Origin: Xanthobacter aminoxidans
GTDB taxonomy: Bacteria; Pseudomonadota; Alphaproteobacteria; Rhizobiales; Xanthobacteraceae
Length of the DNA stretch: 64,000 nucleotides
Direction: 5' to 3'
NCBI RefSeq assembly: GCF_023571765.1
Contig: NZ_JAMJXC010000013.1
Span: 62,001 to 126,000 of the forward strand
Shown: one piece after another, positions 1 through 8,910 of the stretch
Position numbering within the stretch: position 1 is the first letter of the stretch
How the letters are laid out: each line of letters begins with the position of its first letter
The notes under the pieces: generated by a model
What the model saw: only the letters and a program-made list of their open reading frames with translations
Told to the model about the DNA's origin: nothing
Database searches by the model: none
Program-made: the position numbers and the translations under genes

Positions 1-2
1 AC

Positions 3-1706
3 ACCCACATGGTGCCCCACGGCGACCGCTCCAACGTGGTCATCGAGCCGTGGCTGACCGACCAGTGGTACGTGGACGCCAAGACCCTCGCCCAGCCGGC
101 GCTGGCGGCCGTGCGCGAGGGGCGCACCACCTTCGTGCCGAAGAACTGGGAAAAGACCTATTTCGAGTGGCTGGAGAACATCCAGCCCTGGTGCATCTCG
201 CGCCAGCTGTGGTGGGGCCACCAGATCCCGGCCTGGTACGACCCCTTCGGCAACGTCTTCGTGGCCGAGGACGAGGACCAGGCGTTCGAAGAGGCGCTGG
301 CCCACAATGTCGGCAACGAGAGCCTGTCGCCCGAGGAGGCGCAGGCGCTGATCGACGACGCGGACAAGCGGGCAGGGTTCCTTACCCGCGACGAGGACGT
401 GCTGGACACGTGGTTCTCGTCCGCCCTGTGGCCCTTCTCCACCATGGGCTGGCCCGACGAGACGGCCGAGCTGAAAAAGTTCTATCCCACCAGCGTGCTG
501 GTGACGGGCTTTGACATCATCTTCTTCTGGGTCGCCCGGATGATGATGATGGGCCTGCACTTCATGGACGGCGAAGTGCCGTTCAGGGATGTCTACATCC
601 ACGCCCTCGTCCGCGACGAGAAGGGGGCGAAGATGTCGAAGTCCAAGGGCAACGTCATCGACCCACTCGACCTCGTGGAGAAGTACGGTGCGGACGCCCT
701 GCGCTTCACGCTTGCCGCCATGGCGGCGCAGGGGCGCGACATCAAGCTCGCCACCTCGCGCGTGGAAGGCTACCGCAACTTCGCGACCAAGCTCTGGAAC
801 GCCGTGCGCTTCGCACAGATGAACGGCTGCGTGCGCGCGGACGGGTTCGATCCGGCGAAGGTGGAGGGCACCCTCAACCGCTGGATCATCGGCGAGGCCG
901 CGCGTGCGTCGTCAGAGGTGAGCGAGGCGATCCTCGCCTATCGCTTCAACGAGGCGGCCGGCGCGGTCTACCGCTTCATCTGGAACGTGGTGTGCGACTG
1001 GCACCTGGAACTGGCGAAGCCCGTGCTCTCCGGCCCCGACGGCGCCGCCAAGGACGAGACCCGCGCCGCCACCGCCTACGTGCTCGACGTGGCCATGGGC
1101 CTGCTGCACCCGTTCATGCCATTCCTCACCGAGGAATTGTGGTCGGAGACCGGCAAGGAGGGGCCGGCGCGCACCAGCCTGCTCGCGCTGGCGCCGTGGC
1201 CGGACCTTTCCGGCCTCGAGGCGCCTGACGCCGAGGCTGAGGTGGGCTGGGTGGTGGACCTCATCACCGAGATCCGCTCCGTGCGGGCGGAGATGAACGT
1301 GCCGGCCGGTGCGCAGGTGCCCCTCGTGCTGGTGCAGCCCGGCGCGGAGACGACCGCGCGCGTGGCCGCCTGGGACGACGCCATCCGCCGCCTCGCCCGC
1401 CTGTCCGACGTTTCGGTGTCCGATCAGGTGCCCGCCAGCTCGGTGCAGATGGTGGTCCGGGGCGAAGTGGTGGCCCTGCCACTCGCCGGCGTGGTCGACC
1501 TCGGCGCGGAGCTGGCCCGCCTGCGCAAGGAAGAGGGCAAGCTCGACCAGGAGGTCGCCCGCATCGACGCCAAGCTAGGCAACGAGAGCTTCGTCGCCCG
1601 CGCGCCGGAAGAGGTGGTGGAAGCCGAGCGCGAGAAGCGCGAGGAATACATCCTGCGCAAGGAGAAGGTCCGCGCCGCCATCAGCCAGCTCTCCGCTGGT
1701 GCCTGA
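3..1706 (+). CDS. valS: valyl-tRNA synthetase, C-terminal part (5' end outside window)
   Basis: Cytoplasmic class I aminoacyl-tRNA synthetase that charges tRNA-Val. The reading frame is open from the first bases, so the gene starts upstream; about 567 residues are visible of a family length near 900-950. The HIGH motif lies before the window. The second signature, KMSKS, is encoded at 630-644 (GAKMSKSKGNVIDP). Other landmarks are the CP/editing-to-catalytic segment with WCISRQLWWGHQIP and DVLDTWFSSALWPF, the anticodon-binding domain, and a C-terminal charged coiled-coil arm (LRKEEGKLDQEVARIDAKL) typical of ValS. A strong terminator follows 37 bp after the stop. Sure of identity; the true start cannot be seen. 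Confidence 0.97.
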   Translation, partial: THMVPHGDRSNVVIEPWLTDQWYVDAKTLAQPALAAVREGRTTFVPKNWEKTYFEWLENIQPWCISRQLWWGHQIPAWYDPFGNVFVAEDEDQAFEEALAHNVGNESLSPEEAQALIDDADKRAGFLTRDEDVLDTWFSSALWPFSTMGWPDETAELKKFYPTSVLVTGFDIIFFWVARMMMMGLHFMDGEVPFRDVYIHALVRDEKGAKMSKSKGNVIDPLDLVEKYGADALRFTLAAMAAQGRDIKLATSRVEGYRNFATKLWNAVRFAQMNGCVRADGFDPAKVEGTLNRWIIGEAARASSEVSEAILAYRFNEAAGAVYRFIWNVVCDWHLELAKPVLSGPDGAAKDETRAATAYVLDVAMGLLHPFMPFLTEELWSETGKEGPARTSLLALAPWPDLSGLEAPDAEAEVGWVVDLITEIRSVRAEMNVPAGAQVPLVLVQPGAETTARVAAWDDAIRRLARLSDVSVSDQVPASSVQMVVRGEVVALPLAGVVDLGAELARLRKEEGKLDQEVARIDAKLGNESFVARAPEEVVEAEREKREEYILRKEKVRAAISQLSAGA

Positions 1707-1742
1707 GGGCTCGGCTTTCCGAAACGTCAATGGCGAGTGGCC

Positions 1743-1782
1743 GAGGCGCGGGGGCAAGTGTTGCCGCCGCGCCTCAGTTTTT
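1743..1782 (+). terminator. Rho-independent terminator after valS
   Basis: Perfect 9-bp outer stem (GAGGCGCGG at 1743-1751 with CCGCGCCTC at 1767-1775), an inner GGCAA/TTGCC stem, then AG followed by five T. It ends the valS transcript. Confidence 0.88.
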
Positions 1783-2158
1783 GCCGACCGTCTTGATCAT
1801 GGTTAAGACTTGAACTTTCCGGCCGCCTTCTTGCAGGGTCTTGGCGCCTGTTATTGTGACAGAGAAGACACACTCCCGATCCTTTGAACGTGCTGGGTTC
1901 CCGTAGGGGCCTTACGCCGCGAACTCGCCACAAAACGACATGAAATCGAACCTCAACGCGCTGCGGTGAGCGTAACCCGGAATGTGTTTCCGGCCGCCGC
2001 GCCTGAGGTGGGTCCTGATGGACGGTCGTTGCACATGGCGAGAGGATGCCCCGGCGGGCGGCGCCGGGCTTCGCCCGAAAGGTCGCCTCAGAGGTGCCGC
2101 TGCTCGGCCTTTCCTCGGCCCCGATATTGCCGCCGCGTCAGTTCACCTTCCGTCCATC
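1783..2158. other. intergenic stretch upstream of the Sel1-repeat gene
   Basis: No convincing gene in these 376 bases. The open frames here lack a family match or ribosome-binding site. A frame open from 1982 joins the Sel1 gene, but the signal peptide begins only at 2159, so this is probably promoter and leader. I saw no clear -35/-10 pair or riboswitch. Confidence 0.5.
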
Positions 2159-3100
2159 ATGAATTCGGTTGCGACACACGGGACATTTCGGGGCGCGGTG
2201 AACGGCACGGTGAGCGCGCCGCGCCGCCAGCGCCGGGTGCGCGTGCCTGCCGCGATTACCGGCGTGCTTTTCCTCGCCGTGGCTGGTCTTGCGGCCGGAC
2301 GCGCCCATGCCTTCGACGGCACCGCGCAGACCCTCCAGCCTTACGAGATGCAGCCGCTGACGCCGCCGGCCAACGTGCCGCTGGCCCCGCAGGTGCGTCC
2401 CGTGGACGAGGCCTTCCGCACCGGCGCGCAGGCGCTCCGCGCGGGGCAGACCGCCAAGGGCATCGACGCCCTCGGCTATGCCGCTGCCCAGGGCCACGCC
2501 ATGGCCCAGTGGAAGCTCGGCCGCATCTATATGGACGGCGACGGCGTCAAGCGCGACGACGCCAAGGCGTTCGAATATTTTCAGAAGATCGCCAGCAGCC
2601 ACGCCGAGGATTATCCCGGCACCGCTCAGTCGCGCTTCGTCGCCAATGCCTTCGTGGCGCTGGGCTCCTATTATCTCGTGGGCATCCCCTCCGCCGGGGT
2701 GAAGCGCGATCCCTCCCGGGCGCGGGACATGTTCTCCTATGCCGCCTCCTACTTCGGCGACGCGGACGGGCAGTACCAGCTCGGCAAGCTCTACCTCGAA
2801 GGCGTCGGCGGCCCCCGCGACGCGCGCAACGCCGGCCGCTGGCTGACGCTCGCTTCTCAGAAGGGCCAGTACGAGGCCCAGGCCACCCTCGGCGTGCTGC
2901 TCTTCCGCGGTGACGAGGGCGTGCCCCGCCAGCGGGCCCGTGGCCTGATGTGGCTGACGCTGGCCCGCGATTCCGCCGTTCGTCCCGAGGACAAGTGGGT
3001 GGTGAACGCCCACGAGCAGGCTTTCGCCGAGGCGACGCCGGACGAGCGCGAGAAGGCGCTCGGCTATCTGGAAGTGTGGCTGAAGACGGCGAAGCGCTGA
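2159..3100 (+). CDS. exported Sel1/TPR-like repeat protein
   Basis: A 313-residue protein, probably periplasmic, made of Sel1-like (short TPR) repeats, which normally mediate protein-protein contact. The chosen ATG places a basic N-terminus (RRQRRVRV) directly before a hydrophobic segment and an AHA cleavage site near residues 35-55, a good signal peptide; a frame open from 1982 would add 59 residues of unlikely sequence. Repeat landmarks are GHAMAQWKLGRIYMDGDGV, DGQYQLGKLYLEGVGG and YEAQATLGVLLFRGDEGV, each of the A-x2-LG-x-(L/I)Y-x2-G type. The gene stands alone between the valS terminator and the convergent GFA gene. The precise role is unknown. Confidence 0.85.
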   Translation: MNSVATHGTFRGAVNGTVSAPRRQRRVRVPAAITGVLFLAVAGLAAGRAHAFDGTAQTLQPYEMQPLTPPANVPLAPQVRPVDEAFRTGAQALRAGQTAKGIDALGYAAAQGHAMAQWKLGRIYMDGDGVKRDDAKAFEYFQKIASSHAEDYPGTAQSRFVANAFVALGSYYLVGIPSAGVKRDPSRARDMFSYAASYFGDADGQYQLGKLYLEGVGGPRDARNAGRWLTLASQKGQYEAQATLGVLLFRGDEGVPRQRARGLMWLTLARDSAVRPEDKWVVNAHEQAFAEATPDEREKALGYLEVWLKTAKR

Positions 3101-3103
3101 GGT

Positions 3104-3520
3104 TTACGAGTCGGAGGGGCGTTCGCCGTCGTAGCGCGGCAATCCTGCGCCGAGATCATGCGCCATGTGCAGCGCCGAGCTGACCCAGATGTGATGGGTT
3201 GGCGGCACGCGGTCGGGATCGTCCAGCGTACCGATGGTGACGTCCACATCAGCTTCCCGCGCCATGTCGAACACGATCGGGCTGCCGCAATGGCCGCAGA
3301 AGCGCCGGATGACGCCGGGGCTCGATTCGAAGATGGCAGGCTCGCCGGAGATGAAGGTGACATCCTCCCGCGCCACGGAGACCCAGGGCAGGGCTGCGGA
3401 GCCGGAGGCGCGGCGGCACATGGTGCAGTGGCACCAATAGGCGCTTTTCACCCGCTCAAGCCGGTAACGCAGGCGGCCGCACAGGCAGCCGCCTTCTAAG
3501 GTCGTCGTGTCCCCCGCCAT
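3104..3520 (-). CDS. GFA-family (glutathione-dependent formaldehyde-activating fold) zinc protein
   Basis: A 138-residue protein of the GFA/CENP-V fold. The zinc-binding cysteines are visible in order: GCLCGRLRYR near residue 11-20, YWCHCTMCRR near 29-37 and RRFCGHCGSPI near 72-82. Only the founding members are shown to act on S-hydroxymethylglutathione; most relatives have no known substrate, so no reaction is assigned. The ATG at 3520 has a GAGG ribosome-binding site six bases upstream and begins just 7 bp after the exonuclease III stop, so the two are probably co-transcribed. A longer open frame to 3748 runs inside xth and was not used. Confidence 0.85.
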   Translation of the reverse strand: MAGDTTTLEGGCLCGRLRYRLERVKSAYWCHCTMCRRASGSAALPWVSVAREDVTFISGEPAIFESSPGVIRRFCGHCGSPIVFDMAREADVDVTIGTLDDPDRVPPTHHIWVSSALHMAHDLGAGLPRYDGERPSDS

Positions 3521-3527
3521 TTTGTCC

Positions 3528-4316
3528 TCACGCCGCGATGGAGAAGTCGGCCCACACCGGCACATGGTCGGACGGCTTCTCCCAGGCGCGCACATGCTTG
3601 TCGACGCCGGTGGCGATGAGCCGGTCGGCCGCCTGCGGCGACAGCAGGAGGTGGTCGATGCGGATGCCGTTGTCCCGCTGCCAGGCGCCGGCCTGGTAAT
3701 CCCAGAAGGTGAACAGCCGGCCGGCATCGGAGGTGGCGCGCAGGGCATCCGTGAAGCCGAGATTGAGCAGGGAGCGGAATGCCTGCCGGGTGCGCGGCAG
3801 GAACAGGGCGTCGCCCGTCCAGGCCGCGGGATCGGCGGCGTCGCGCGGTTCGGGAATCACATTGAAGTCGCCGGCGAGCACCAGCGGCTCCTCCAGCTTC
3901 AGCCGGTCGGCCGCGAAGGCGGACAGGCGCTCCATGAAGCCGAGCTTGTAGGGGTATTTCTCGGTCTCCGGCGGGTTGCCGTTGGGCAAATAGATGCAGG
4001 CCACCCGCACCACGCCGCCCTTCACCGACACCACCGCCTCGATGAAGCGCGCCTGCTCGTCGCCGTCATCGCCGGCGAGGCCGTGGGTCACGTCCTCCAG
4101 CGGCAGGCGGGAGAGGAGGGCGACGCCATTGAACCCCTTCTGCCCATGCACGCTCACGTTATAGCCCAGCGCCTCGAACGCCTCCTTCGGGAAGGCCTCG
4201 GTCTGGCACTTGATCTCCTGGATGCAGACCACGTCCGGCCGGGTCTCGCCCAGCCAGCGGACCGCGTGGTCGAGACGCTGGCGGATGGAATTCACGTTCC
4301 AGGTGGCGATGCGCAT
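3528..4316 (-). CDS. xthA: exodeoxyribonuclease III
   Basis: A 262-residue AP endonuclease/3'-5' exonuclease acting in base-excision repair in the cytoplasm. EEP-fold signatures are visible: MRIATWNVNSIRQRL at the N-terminus, VCIQEIKCQ (metal-binding Glu), GFNGVALLSRLP, LAGDFNVIPEPRD, and the C-terminal RIDHLLLSP and PSDHVPVWADF (catalytic Asp-His). Length matches the family. It is divergent from the MBOAT gene with a 164-bp gap that probably holds both promoters, and is followed by the GFA-family gene. Confidence 0.95.
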   Translation of the reverse strand: MRIATWNVNSIRQRLDHAVRWLGETRPDVVCIQEIKCQTEAFPKEAFEALGYNVSVHGQKGFNGVALLSRLPLEDVTHGLAGDDGDEQARFIEAVVSVKGGVVRVACIYLPNGNPPETEKYPYKLGFMERLSAFAADRLKLEEPLVLAGDFNVIPEPRDAADPAAWTGDALFLPRTRQAFRSLLNLGFTDALRATSDAGRLFTFWDYQAGAWQRDNGIRIDHLLLSPQAADRLIATGVDKHVRAWEKPSDHVPVWADFSIAA

Positions 4317-4480
4317 GGGATGGCGGCTCCTTCGCGGCGGAGGATACGCCGGCCCGGCGGGGAGGCAATGGGGCGGAGCGCCTTACCTATCGCCACACCT
4401 CTCACGACCCGCCAAAGGGTTGCGGCAGCGAGCAAAGAGTGGCAGGAACGCCGGATGACAATCTCTGGCGGCCCGGCGGC

Positions 4481-5887
4481 ATGACCTTCGCGTCCATCGA
4501 ATTCCTGTTCTATTTTTTCCCGCTCTTTCTGGTCGCCTATTTCTCCGCGAAGACCATTACCACGCGGAACTACATCTTTCTGGCCTTCTCGCTTGTCTTC
4601 TATTCGGCGGGCTATACGCCGCACATCCTGATCCTTCTTGCTTCCGTCGCGGCCAACTTCTTCCTCGCCAAGGCCATCGAGGTGCGCGAAGGCGCCGAGC
4701 GCAAGCGCGTGCTGGCGCTGGGCGTGACGCTGAACCTCCTCCTGCTCGGGGTATTCAAATACACCGGCTTCCTGGCGGAGAACCTCAACGCCCTCATCGA
4801 GCCGGCCGGGCTGTTGCTGCCGGTGCCGCAGATCTCGCTGCCGCTGGGCATCTCCTTCTATTCGTTCCACGCCATTTCCTACCTCGCGGACATCTACAAG
4901 AAGAAGGTCCACGCCAACCGCGATCCGGCGCAGTTCGCCCTCTACATGTGCATGTTCCCGCAGCTGGTCGCCGGCCCTATCGTGCGTTACGCCACCGTCG
5001 CGCGACAGCTCTCGCAGCGGCGGGTCACGCTCGGGCGGTTTTCGGCGGGCGCGCGGCTGTTCGTGATCGGTCTCGCCTGGAAGGTGCTGATCGCCGACGA
5101 GGTGGCGCGGCTGGTGGACGGGGTGTTCGACACCACCACCCACCCGACCTTCGTGGAGGCCTGGCTCGGCCTCTATGCCTATACGGTGCAGATCTATTTC
5201 GACTTCGCGGGCTATTCCACCATGGCGGTCGGCCTCGGCATCATGGTGGGCTTCGTGCTGCCGCGGAACTTCCGGCTGCCCTACACCGCCCATTCGATCA
5301 CCGATTTCTGGCGGCGCTGGCACATGAGCCTGTCCGCCTTCCTGCGCGATTACCTCTACATCCCGCTGGGCGGAAACCGGCGCGGAGAGATGCGCACCTA
5401 CATCAATCTCTCCGTGGTCTTCCTGCTGTGCGGACTGTGGCACGGGGCAAGCTGGACCTTCGTGATCTGGGGTGCGCACCACGGCGCCTTCCTCATCATC
5501 GAGCGCGCCTTCCTCGGCCGCTGGCTGAAGCGGATGCCCGGCGTCGTCAGCCACCTCTACACGGTGCTGGTGGTGATGATCGGCTGGGTGTGGTTCCGCG
5601 CCGACAGCCTGCCGGGCGCCATCGACATGTTCCACGGCCTCGCCGGCCTCAACGGCTTCAGCCGCGCCTCCATGGCGCTGGGCTTCGGCCTGACGCCGCT
5701 CGCCATCATCGCCCTCGTCGTGGGCGGGCTGATCGGCTTCTTCCGCTGGCCGCGCTGGAAAATCCTGTCGGGGGAGGGGACCATGGCGCGGGTGGCGGAT
5801 TTCGCGCTGATCGCGGTGCTGATGCTGGCGAGCGTCGCCTGGGTGGGCGGCACCAACGGCACGCCCTTCCTCTATTACCGGTTCTGA
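4481..5887 (+). CDS. MBOAT-family polysaccharide O-acetyltransferase (AlgI-like)
   Basis: A 468-residue multi-pass inner-membrane protein related to AlgI/DltB, which moves acetyl groups across the membrane for O-acetylation of extracytoplasmic polysaccharides. The start at 4481 gives MTFASIEFLFYFFPLFLV, a typical family N-terminus; an in-frame GTG at 4439 would add 14 residues. Landmarks are LPLGISFYSFHAISYLADIY, ITDFWRRWHMSLSAFLRDYLY and LCGLWHGASWTFVIWGAHHG, which contains the active-site His of the family. It is followed after 10 bp by an AlgX/AlgJ-like gene, forming a two-gene module. No polymer-synthesis genes lie beside it, so the acetylated polymer is unknown. Confidence 0.92.
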   Translation: MTFASIEFLFYFFPLFLVAYFSAKTITTRNYIFLAFSLVFYSAGYTPHILILLASVAANFFLAKAIEVREGAERKRVLALGVTLNLLLLGVFKYTGFLAENLNALIEPAGLLLPVPQISLPLGISFYSFHAISYLADIYKKKVHANRDPAQFALYMCMFPQLVAGPIVRYATVARQLSQRRVTLGRFSAGARLFVIGLAWKVLIADEVARLVDGVFDTTTHPTFVEAWLGLYAYTVQIYFDFAGYSTMAVGLGIMVGFVLPRNFRLPYTAHSITDFWRRWHMSLSAFLRDYLYIPLGGNRRGEMRTYINLSVVFLLCGLWHGASWTFVIWGAHHGAFLIIERAFLGRWLKRMPGVVSHLYTVLVVMIGWVWFRADSLPGAIDMFHGLAGLNGFSRASMALGFGLTPLAIIALVVGGLIGFFRWPRWKILSGEGTMARVADFALIAVLMLASVAWVGGTNGTPFLYYRF

Positions 5888-5897
5888 GGAGCGCCCG

Positions 5898-7064
5898 ATG
5901 ACAATGCTCTCCCGGCATCGCCGCTATCTGGGCGTCCTCGTCGCCGGCCTGTTCGGCTTCCTGCTGCTGTCGAACCTCATTCCCGACCCGCTCGCGAGCA
6001 TGCAGTGGCGGGTGAAGGTGGCGCCCGAATGGGAGTTCAGCCGCAAGCTGGACCTGTGGTTCCGCAACATCGGCATCTTCATCCAGGACAATTTCGGCTT
6101 CCGCGCCACCCTGCCGGTTCTGCGCCGGGAGCTTCGGGCGGAGCTGGACTCCCCCGACAGCAAGCCCTTCTATGCCGGCCGCGACGGCCAGCTGTTCTGG
6201 GGCCGGGAGCAGACCCCCGCCCAATCCGCCGGTGCGCTGGTGCGGACGGCCAACGTGGAGCGCTTCGTCGACATGCTCGGCGAGATGCAGCGCATCCTCG
6301 CACCCCTCGGCACAAAGATCGTCGTCGCCCTCCCGCCCAACGCGCAGTCGGTGGAAACTGAGGCGCTGCCGCTGTGGAACGATGCGCTCACCTACCCCAC
6401 GACGGAATACGACCTCGCGCTGGCGGGGCTGAAGGCCCGGGGCGTCACCACCGTGGATCTGCGCCCGGTGCTGAAGGCGAGCCCGGCGCCGCGCTATCTC
6501 CTCACCGACACCCATTGGAATGCCCGCTCGAGCATTCTCGCCTTCAATGCGGTGATGGTCGCCGCCGGTCATCTCGACTGGCAGATGGACCCGGCGCAGG
6601 TGGTCGGGCCGCTGGAGCCGGCCGCGCGGGGCGACCTGCTGCGCGCCATGCGCATGCCGCCGGAGGTGAAGGAGGAGGATTTTCGCCTCAACCTGCCCGC
6701 CAAGGCGTCAAAGCCGCGCTTCGACCCCGTGCTGCGCAGCCTCAACGAGCACATCGCTTTCAAGTCGGTGGTGCGGGACTACGCGCCGGAGGGGCTCAAG
6801 GTCCTGATCATGGGCGATTCCTTCACCGCCCTGGCGTGGCCGCGACTGTTCGCCAATGCGCGGGTGAAGGAGGTGGCCTGGATGCACGCCTCCGCCCGGG
6901 TGACGGGCAATTGCGACTTCAGCTTCGACGACGTGAAGCGCTACGCGCCGGACCTCATCATCTATGCCCGCACGGAGCGCTTCTTCCCCTGCTACGGCGA
7001 CGACTGGCCAAAGGGCTTGCCGCGCCTGTGGCGCAGCGCCGTGCCGCGCAACGTGGCGCCTTAG
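5898..7064 (+). CDS. AlgJ/AlgX-like SGNH-fold O-acetyltransferase partner
   Basis: A 388-residue protein with one N-terminal membrane anchor (YLGVLVAGLFGFLLLSNLI) and a periplasmic SGNH-hydrolase-like domain of the AlgJ/AlgX/AlgV type. Visible catalytic signatures are DTHWN around residue 204 (the Asp-x-His pair) and MGDSFTA around residue 306 (the nucleophile Ser). Such proteins take acetyl groups delivered by an AlgI-type MBOAT protein and place them on an exported polysaccharide. It follows the MBOAT gene by 10 bp with a GAGGAG-like ribosome-binding site, so it is probably co-translated with it. The pairing supports an acetylation function; the polymer is not identifiable. Confidence 0.88.
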   Translation: MTMLSRHRRYLGVLVAGLFGFLLLSNLIPDPLASMQWRVKVAPEWEFSRKLDLWFRNIGIFIQDNFGFRATLPVLRRELRAELDSPDSKPFYAGRDGQLFWGREQTPAQSAGALVRTANVERFVDMLGEMQRILAPLGTKIVVALPPNAQSVETEALPLWNDALTYPTTEYDLALAGLKARGVTTVDLRPVLKASPAPRYLLTDTHWNARSSILAFNAVMVAAGHLDWQMDPAQVVGPLEPAARGDLLRAMRMPPEVKEEDFRLNLPAKASKPRFDPVLRSLNEHIAFKSVVRDYAPEGLKVLIMGDSFTALAWPRLFANARVKEVAWMHASARVTGNCDFSFDDVKRYAPDLIIYARTERFFPCYGDDWPKGLPRLWRSAVPRNVAP

Positions 7065-7075
7065 AGGACCTGTGG

Positions 7076-7099
7076 CGTTCCAGCCGCGAAGCTGGAACG
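7076..7099. terminator. convergent hairpin between the AlgX-like gene and erpA
   Basis: Perfect 9-bp stem CGTTCCAGC (7076-7084) / GCTGGAACG (7091-7099) with a 6-nt loop, in the 81-bp gap between two convergent genes. There is no clean T-tract on the plus side, so terminator function is inferred from position. Confidence 0.45.
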
Positions 7100-7145
7100 A
7101 AAGCCGCGCGTTTTCGCGTTGTGTGCGGCTGCGCCAGAGAGCGGA

Positions 7146-7523
7146 TTAGACCGCGAAGCTGGACCCGCAGCCGCACTTGGCGGTGGCCATGGGGTTCGAG
7201 ATCTTGAAGGCGGAGCCCATCAGGTCGGCCTTGTAGTCGAGCTGGGAGCCTTTGAAATAGTCGAGCGACATGCGATCGACCACGATCTTGGCGCCTTCCT
7301 TCTCGATGACGAGGTCGTCGTCCGACTGTTCCTGCGTCACATCATACTTGTAGGAAAAGCCGGAACAGCCGCCGCCTTCCACGCTGATGCGCAGGAACGT
7401 GCCGGCAGGCTCGGGAGAAAGAATCTGGCAGATGCGGCGCGCGGCCGCGTCGGTCACGGTGAAGTCCACTTCCGTCACCGGAGCATCGGCGGGAGCGGTC
7501 GTCGGGGCGAGGGAGGTTTCCAT
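7146..7523 (-). CDS. erpA: A-type iron-sulfur carrier (ErpA/IscA/HesB family)
   Basis: A 125-residue cytoplasmic carrier that passes Fe-S clusters to target enzymes. The three cluster-binding cysteines are present at residues 53 (GGGCSGF), 117 and 119 (KCGCGSSF). The ATG at 7523 gives METSLAPT, a short poorly conserved leader before the FTVTDAAARRI core; an in-frame start at 7553 would add ten residues. It is divergent from dgt with about 145 bp between the starts. The erpA name is by similarity to the alphaproteobacterial ErpA-type protein commonly placed next to dgt; IscA or SufA are less likely because no isc/suf genes adjoin. Confidence 0.9.
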   Translation of the reverse strand: METSLAPTTAPADAPVTEVDFTVTDAAARRICQILSPEPAGTFLRISVEGGGCSGFSYKYDVTQEQSDDDLVIEKEGAKIVVDRMSLDYFKGSQLDYKADLMGSAFKISNPMATAKCGCGSSFAV

Positions 7524-7668
7524 GGTATCGACTTTACGAATTGAAGCTGGCAATGGCTTCTAAGGTAAGTCCATCCGCTCCTGATTTAAAGGGCGGGCGG
7601 TGCAAAAGGGTTTTGTGCGTCGCCGCAGGTTCTTGTGCCGCGCCGGCCGGAACGGGGGAGGGGCGGTC

Positions 7669-8874
7669 ATGGCGGTGAGCGGCGCGACGCCCCGCGTGGC
7701 CTGGGCCTGCGAAGCCGAGCGCTCCCGCGGCCGGCTGGTCCCGGAACCCGAGATGCCGCCGCGCAGCCCGTTCCGGCGCGATTGCGACCGCATCATCCAT
7801 TCCACCGCCTTCCGCCGGCTGAAGCAGAAGACGCAGGTCTTCGTCTTCAACGAGGGCGACCACTACCGCACGCGCCTCACCCACACGCTGGAGGTGGTGC
7901 AGGTGGCCCGCTCCATCGCCCGTGCGCTGGGGCTGGATGAGGACCTCGCCGAGGCGCTGGCGCTGGCGCACGATCTCGGCCACCCGCCCTTCGCCCATGC
8001 CGGCGAGCGGGCGCTGGACGCCTGCATGGCGGGGCAGGGGGGCTTCGACCACAACGCCCAGTCGCTGCGCGTCGTCACCCGCATCGAAGGCCGCTATGCC
8101 GCCTTCGACGGCCTCAACCTGACGTGGGAGACGCTGGAAGGCATCGCCAAGCACAACGGCCCGCTGACCGACCGCGAGGGCAACGGCATCGGCCGCTATC
8201 GCGACGGCCTGCCCCACGCCATCCGCGTGCATTCGGCCCAGCAGGATCTCGAATTGTGGAGTCACGCCTCTGCGGAGGCGCAGGTCGCCGCCATCTCCGA
8301 CGACATCGCCTACGACGTGCACGATCTCGACGACGGCCTGCGCGCCCGCATGTTCACGCTGGACGATATCGCCGGCCTGCCGCTGGTGGGCGAGGCGCTG
8401 GCCAGCGTGCGCGGGCGCTATCCCGGCCTCGACGTGCCGCGCACGGTGAACGAGGTGCTGCGTCTGGTCATCACCCTGCTCATCGAGGACGTGGTAGCCG
8501 AAAGCACCCGCCGCGCACAGGCCGCCGGCGTGGCCTCGGCGGAGGATGTCCGGGCCCTCGGCGCACCCATCGTCGCCTTCTCGGATGCCATGCGGCAGAA
8601 GGAGAAGGCGCTGAAGGGCTTCCTCTTTCCGCGTATGTACCGGCACGAGCGGGTCAACCGCATCATGGCCGAGGCGCAGGGGGTCATCCGCGATCTGTTC
8701 GCCTATTTCATCAACCGCCCGAAGGATCTGCCGCCTTCCTGGCAGGACGGTATCGAGACGCTGGAAGGCGAGCGCCTCGCCCGCCGCGTCTGCGACTACA
8801 TCGCGGGCATGACCGACCGCTACGCCCTCGACCAGCACGCCCGCTTCTTTGACTCGACACCGGACTTGCGTTAG
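7669..8874 (+). CDS. dgt: deoxyguanosinetriphosphate triphosphohydrolase-like protein
   Basis: A 401-residue HD-domain enzyme expected to hydrolyse dGTP/dNTPs to nucleoside plus tripolyphosphate. The HD metal ligands are visible as His72 ([10 protein letters not shown]) and His101-Asp102 ([17 protein letters not shown]), with the upstream [24 protein letters not shown] signature. The ATG at 7669 is preceded by GGGGAGGGG; an earlier in-frame start at 7600 lacks this site and adds 23 basic residues. It is followed after 36 bp by argS and then the SPOR-domain gene, a linkage familiar in Rhizobiales. Length fits the 'dGTPase-like' type 2 subfamily. Confidence 0.93.
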   Translation: MAVSGATPRVAWACEAERSRGRLVPEPEMPPRSPFRRDCDRIIHSTAFRRLKQKTQVFVFNEGDHYRTRLTHTLEVVQVARSIARALGLDEDLAEALALAHDLGHPPFAHAGERALDACMAGQGGFDHNAQSLRVVTRIEGRYAAFDGLNLTWETLEGIAKHNGPLTDREGNGIGRYRDGLPHAIRVHSAQQDLELWSHASAEAQVAAISDDIAYDVHDLDDGLRARMFTLDDIAGLPLVGEALASVRGRYPGLDVPRTVNEVLRLVITLLIEDVVAESTRRAQAAGVASAEDVRALGAPIVAFSDAMRQKEKALKGFLFPRMYRHERVNRIMAEAQGVIRDLFAYFINRPKDLPPSWQDGIETLEGERLARRVCDYIAGMTDRYALDQHARFFDSTPDLR

Positions 8875-8910
8875 GCGCGCCGGCAACCGAACCCGATTGG
8901 ACCCCATTCC

